A stretch of 64,000 bases of DNA from Cubamyces lactineus (Eukaryota; Basidiomycota; Agaricomycetes; Polyporales; Polyporaceae): contig JACDTU010000008.1 in NCBI GenBank assembly GCA_022376465.1, positions 1,426,001 through 1,490,000 of the forward strand, written 5' to 3'. A model generated the notes under the pieces. It saw only the letters and a program-made list of their open reading frames with translations. It was not told the origin of the DNA and did not search any database. How positions within the stretch are numbered: position 1 is the first letter of the stretch; every line of letters starts with the position of its first letter. The position numbers and the translations under genes were made by a program. Positions 59,225 through 64,000 of this stretch are shown here, one piece after another.

Positions 59225-62200
59225 TCAGTACACCTCGAGCACATAGCGCTCCTCCTCCTTCAGGTCCTCCAAGAACGCACCCGCCTCCTCGCGAGACACG
59301 CCCGCATGCGCGACGAGCGCATCCACCAACGCCTCATACACGTCCGGCACCGGCCACGTCGGGCCGCACAGATAGAACACGCCGCGGTCGTCCCAGAGCA
59401 TGCGCGCGAGGTCCGCAGCGTGCTCGCGCATCCTGTGCTGGATGTACACCTTGCGCGGGCCGTCGCGCGAGAACGCGAGCCCGGCGCGCGTGATCGTGCC
59501 GTCGAGCACGAACGCCTCGATCTCCTCGCCGTACAGGTACTCCTGCGACTGGTGCCGCGAGCCGAAGTAGTAGTACACGGGCCCGACTGGCACGCCGCGC
59601 GACGCGAGCAGCGCGCGGTGCTGCAGGAAGGCGCGGAAGGGCGCGGCGCCCGTGCCGAGGCCGGCCATGATGAGCGGTTGTTTGTGGTCTGGGGGCAGCT
59701 GCGGAGTAGGGAGAGAGGGTTAGGGTGGTTGAGGCGGGAGAGGTGGAAGGATACGAACCTTCATGACGCTGGGCTTGATGGAGACGGTGACCTTCTGGCC
59801 AACCTTCAGGCCGGCGAGGTAGCGCGTGCACTGACCGTAGCGAGGAGAGCCTAGAGGGTGGATTGTGAGTATGAATTCGGTGTAATTGTGCTGGCATTTG
59901 AACCTACCACTCGGCGTGACCCACTCGACGCTGACGACGAGCAAATCGACACGATCGCCAACGACAGCCTGCGAGCTCGCGATACTGTAGTGACGAGGCT
60001 TGATGTCGCCGATGAGCTCGCAGAGGACCTCGATCCCCGGGCGCGCGCTGCTGTAGCGCTTGAGGATATCCGCAAACGTGACGGTGTCCTTCTCCGACAG
60101 CTTCTTGAACGTCGCCGAGCCCTCCGCACTGCCAATGAAACGGAGCGCATAACGGTCCGCAAGGTTCGCCGCATGCTCCGCGAGCTCCGTGTAGAACGTC
60201 TTCGTCGGCTTCCCGAACAGGTCCACCTGCTGCTGCAGCGCCTGGAAGACGGTGCGGGTGTGCATGCGCTCGCCGTCCGAGCCGGGCACGGGCAGCGTGA
60301 TGAGCCGGTCCGGGTCGACGCCGTACCACGCGCAGAAGTCGAGCACCTCGTCCGCGTCGTTCCAGCCGTGCACGCCGAGCGCCTCGCCGATCTCGTACTT
60401 GAGCCCCGTCCCGCGCGTGTCGAACTCGAGGTGGAAGACGTTGCGGTCGTACTCGAGCGGCGTGAGCCGCCGGTTGACCGTGCAGGTGATGAGGAACGTG
60501 CGCTCGGGCAGCTCGGGGCGCAGCGCGGGGTTCTGCTCCTCGGGGGAGGTGGGGCCGACGCCTGGGGGCGTGAAGGCGGAGGGGAAGAGGATGTGTTTTG
60601 CGGCATCGTGCCACGAACCGAGGCGAGCGCCGTTGACGACGGTGTCGCCCTCCGACGTCTCGACGGCGATCGCGTTGAACTCGAAGTGCTTCAGCGGCGT
60701 AGATGCAGCGTCCTCGGCGTCGGGCGCGGGAAGCTCGATCTCCACCAGGCCGTTCCACGACTTGCTGACAAGCTCCGTGAGGGCCACGCCCTGGATGCTG
60801 TCACCCAAGTCCGCGCGAGCGACCTTTGCCACCAGATCCTCGGTGGCAGCCTGGCCGAGGTAGAGTCTGAGGAAGGCGAGGAGTACGAGGACGTTCTCCA
60901 ACACCTTCTGAATGTGAGCGTTGCCCTTGGAGAGTTGAGCCGCGATGTTCTTGGCATCTAGCGTGCACAGGTGAAGGTTGCGCTGACGGACGAGAGACGC
61001 AACCTCAGCAGGAAGGCTCGCAGCCAGCTCTGCGGCCTTTGCATCAGTGACAACGAGGACGGGCGATCCTGGCGCGGCATGGTTCACGACGGCGTGCGAT
61101 TTGAGTAGCGCGGGATCGAGAACAGCGACGAAGTCTGCTATGCCCTCGCTGCGGGGAGAGATAGGAAGAATGGCCGACAAGGGGATAAAAGGGTCCTGGT
61201 TTTGGCGCGAAGACAGCACGATTCGATCGGCAGCAACGCCCCCAGGTCTCGAGAATCCGTCGTAGTCCGTGAGGAGACGCGAGACGAGCGACTTGTGAGG
61301 GAGGAAGACCGTCTCGACCATCTTCGGCAGAGCGGACAAGATGGATTGAGGCGTGCTGAAGAAAAGCAGTTTCTTCAAGTTCGGCGCTCCGAACGAAGGA
61401 AGGGGCGAAGTGGAAGGCAGCAAGTCGGCGACAAAGGTGAGGAACGTCGCAACATCGTTAAGGAACTCCTGCGTGCGTGCGGGCACGATGCGGTGAGCCT
61501 TTACAGCGGGGCCGCGCTCCAGCGGGTTGAGGAGCGTCGCGAAGACATCCAAGTAGAGAGACCCTTGAGTCGTCTCGGTCGGCACGTCGTCAAATACGTG
61601 AACCTTCTTGACCGAGGCGGGGAGGACACTGCGAAGCGCCTCTTCGTTCCATGGGCGGAGGACACGCACGATCACGACGCCCAGGCCAGGGACGTGGCTC
61701 GCGAGCGCCTTCACGGTGAGCGCGAGAGGTCCGTTGGCCAGGACGACCACCGTCTGTGCGTTCTGGTCGCCAGCGTACTCGAACGCGCTGTATCCAGCTT
61801 TTTTCAGACCATCGTCAAGGGTCAACCCGGACGCAGGGAGGACGACGGGCGGGGTCGCGATGTGACCGGTTTCGCGCGCGGAGCTGTAGTGGTCGAAGAG
61901 GTGGATGATATGGCTGTTTGTCAGCTGGTACGAGAGGGTCGCTAGGTCGACGGCTTCTTGGGGCGTCGCGGAAAGCAACACAGTGAAACCTTCTGGCAAG
62001 AGCGGGAGGGAAGGCGTCAAGGACGCTAGAGTGGGCGAAAGAGCGAAGCGCTCTCCGACGGGCGTCACCGTGGGCACTTGGATGACCAACCGGCTGTTCG
62101 GTGTCGCAGGAGGGAGGTAGGCGAAGGACTGGACCATAGCGGCCAGCCCAGAGGGCGTGGTGTAGGCTGTCAGAATCGCACTCTTTGCAGCATCCTTGCT

Positions 62201-62533
62201 GGAGCCTTGGGAGAGACGACCTGCCAAGCTCAGGCCGGCGCCGGCCCTGGTCTGCAGACTGACCACAGGCGCAGTTCCGCTGCCTGCTTCAGCCCAAGAT
62301 TTGGTCAGGGATCCGAAGCCAGCTTGCTCGGCAAGATCGTAGACAAAGACAGTCGAAGAGGAAGCTGTGCGAGAAGCAATGTACTCTACGAGTGTGGATG
62401 CGGTGATAGCGCCAGACTCTGCAATCCTCTGGAGATCATTGGCCGCTGCCTTGAGCTTTGGCGTGGGAGGGGCCGAGAGCGTCGTTGTGGACGAGAAGGG
62501 TGTTGACGTCCCCGACTGAGCGGTAGAGGCCAT
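59225..62533 (-). CDS. MET10: Sulfite reductase [NADPH] flavoprotein alpha component
   Basis: Three exons (59908-62533, 59759-59850, 59225-59698 in coding order) encode 1063 residues, close to yeast Met10. The N-terminal two thirds is the pyruvate-ferredoxin-oxidoreductase-like region typical of fungal Met10 (LVIQVPTVTPVGERFALSPT, VVIVRVLRPWNEEALRSVLP). The FAD/NADPH module follows: RNVFHLEFDTRGTGLKYEIG, KPRHYSIASSQ (FAD-binding RxYS), LIMAGLGTGAAPFRAFLQHR (NADPH-binding GTGxAPFR), VYYYFGSRHQSQEYLY, and a C-terminal VLEVY with the aromatic residue that stacks on FAD. With the Met5 haemoprotein it reduces sulfite to sulfide using NADPH in the cytosol. The start yields MASTAQSGTSTPFSS. Confidence 0.95.
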
Positions 62534-62867
62534 AGCTGAAGCCTAGCGGACGAGATGAGGGCAGGGAGAAAGCAGAGAGAGCGTGCGGTGTCCCGCCTCC
62601 GGCCGTAGTTTTATGACCAGAGCTCGGTGGAAAAGTTGGGCTCATCTTCACATCGTTCCCTGCAACGGCCCAATGGTGCGCAATGTGCGAACGATGGCGT
62701 TATAGCACCCGCCACGTGACCGCGTTAACTCGCGCGTCGCGCTACGCGTAGCCGCCCAATATCGACCCGGGTACCGGAATCGTTCCTGCTACTTCCGAGA
62801 AAGCAATGCATCCGGCTTATATTCCACAGTACAGTATGTGTACACCAATAGTCCAGGTTCAACCAGC
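62534..62867. other. Intergenic between MET10 and FUR1
   Basis: These 334 bases hold the MET10 promoter (minus strand) and the FUR1 3' flank. A CTACGCGTAG palindrome lies near 62740. No gene seen. Confidence 0.5.
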
Positions 62868-63932
62868 CTAATCCGATCCCTTGAGAGTATTGTACAGTCT
62901 ATCGCCCTGTAGCGACGCTATGGTCAGGCTTCGTTCAGCCGCAATCTCACGACGTTACCACTTACAGTGTCACCGAGACCAGGAGAAACCAAGCCGTTGG
63001 GGGTCAGTTGAGGGTCAACAGCCGCCGCCCAAACCTGAAGCATGGATCAGTTTCGGAATGCCGCCCAATCCCGAGGAGTATCTCACCTCGACGCCGGGGA
63101 ACTCCGACTGCACCCTGTTCAGTCCGTCCTGCGAAGCAAGCACACATAGCAACTTGATCCTGTTCACTGCAGAGGCGGTTCAGTGAATTATTTCTATCAT
63201 ATGGACAATGGTACATACCGGGAATACCCCATTCAATGACCATGTTGAGTGCCGCGCATGCCGTGCCACCGGTAGCAATGAGAGGATCCAGCAAGAACAC
63301 CTCGTCTACAGTAGGGTTGGGAGGCAATTTCGAATAGTCTATGGAGTGACGTCAGCACCGCCGAGATACGCCGCAAAGAAACTTGGGTGGGCGTACATTC
63401 TACGGGCTGCAAGGAAACCTTCTCCCTGAAGATGCCCAGGTGGTATACCTGCGCGTCGCTATAGTTCAACCGAGCGTGAGCATGAGCAAGCCGTCCCGGC
63501 CGACCGACCGACAAACGTACGGGAACAGGTCAAGCAACGCGTCTGTCATGCCCATGCCCGCACGCAGAATTGGCGTCAGGCCAATCTTGGGCTTTATTAC
63601 GGAACCTGTGAAAGGTCCGATAGGCGTGGTCTGCGTCCAATATCAGTCTGTATGCGCTATGATGTATACATAGGAACTCAAGTACTCACTCCTTTGAAGG
63701 TCTCCTCTTCGAGATCGCGGCTCGCCTCGATGCCTAGAATCAGGCTGATATCATGGATACCCTAGGAGATGATCCCACATGAGCGATCCAACATAGGAGA
63801 TCTAAACGAACGCCCTCATTCTCTACGCACCTCGCGGAACTCCTTCGGCGTCGTGCTCGTCTGGCGCAGCTTCGACAATCGTGCATTCACGATTGGGTGC
63901 GCGAGGACGTGGAGCTTCTCAGACGGCGACAT
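62868..63932 (-). CDS. FUR1: Uracil phosphoribosyltransferase
   Basis: Eight exons in coding order (63831-63932, 63690-63761, 63521-63630, 63397-63458, 63219-63338, 63087-63166, 62966-63034, 62868-62906) encode 217 residues, one more than yeast Fur1. Motifs include LHVLAHPIVNARLSKLRQ (N-terminus), PKIGLTPILRAGMGMTDALL, YHLGIFREKVSLQPVEYYSK (flexible loop), and FLLDPLIATGGTACAAL, the PRPP-binding loop. AAAVDPQLTPNGLVSPGLGD and the C-terminal GDRLYNTLK bind uracil and close the fold. It converts uracil and PRPP to UMP in the salvage pathway, and loss of the activity gives 5-fluorouracil resistance in fungi. The intron density (seven) is high for so short a gene. Confidence 0.96.
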
Positions 63933-64000
63933 GGCTGCAGATCAGTTACGTTGGAAGGCGTGCACAACGAGGGGGTCGAAAGCAAGGCGCAGGCTTGGGG

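Noticed and set aside
59858..60961. 367-residue plus-strand ORF opposite MET10
   Set aside because: It is antisense to conserved FAD/NADPH-binding exons, with Arg/Glu/Val-rich shadow composition and no domain.

Overview
The window is nuclear DNA from a filamentous basidiomycete, most likely an Agaricomycete of the wood-decay type. The evidence is a GC-rich sequence with many 45-70 nt introns per gene, gene architectures usual in that group (SSK1, ARS2, a KDM3-type JmjC protein, a membrane-anchored GH9, F-box families), and no bacterial-style operons. No tRNA, rRNA, CRISPR array or intact transposon was found. Exon structures were built by hand from reading frame, GT/GC-AG borders and family motifs, so they are models.

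Layout. 1-330: 5' end of a VPS4-associated protein gene (VFA1). 331-3226: gene-free, with a periodic CCGGACAAA repeat and a 20-bp perfect inverted repeat. 3227-8590: glutathione-dependent formaldehyde dehydrogenase, an acyl-CoA-binding membrane protein, and a head-to-head pair for mitochondrial translation (mS34 / GatC-like). 9456-12571: two tandem secreted M43-type metalloproteases. 12775-15533: dUTPase, divergent from a Ser/Pro-rich protein across a promoter with two ACGCGT boxes. 15955-27253: a small coiled-coil protein, the rRNA-processing factor ESF2, the ARS2/SERRATE zinc-finger protein, and the HOG-pathway response regulator SSK1, all on the plus strand. 27254-32531 and 36339-40954: two long gene-poor stretches flanking one KDM3-type JmjC histone demethylase gene. 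40955-45740: two tandem minus-strand P-loop ATPases with HerA/FtsK-like motifs, the least characterised family here. 46032-47600: RRP8. 47931-55105: three tandem F-box genes and a frameshifted F-box relic. 55212-58975: a Gfo/Idh/MocA oxidoreductase divergent from a GH9 glucanase with signal peptide and C-terminal membrane anchor. 59225-63932: sulfite reductase alpha subunit (MET10) and uracil phosphoribosyltransferase (FUR1).

Functional themes. Most genes are housekeeping: rRNA processing (ESF2, RRP8), RNA metabolism (ARS2), nucleotide metabolism (dUTPase, FUR1), sulfur assimilation (MET10), formaldehyde detoxification and mitochondrial translation. The accessory layer consists of local tandem duplications (metalloproteases, HerA-like ATPases, F-box proteins), as expected of a genome that evolves by tandem expansion.
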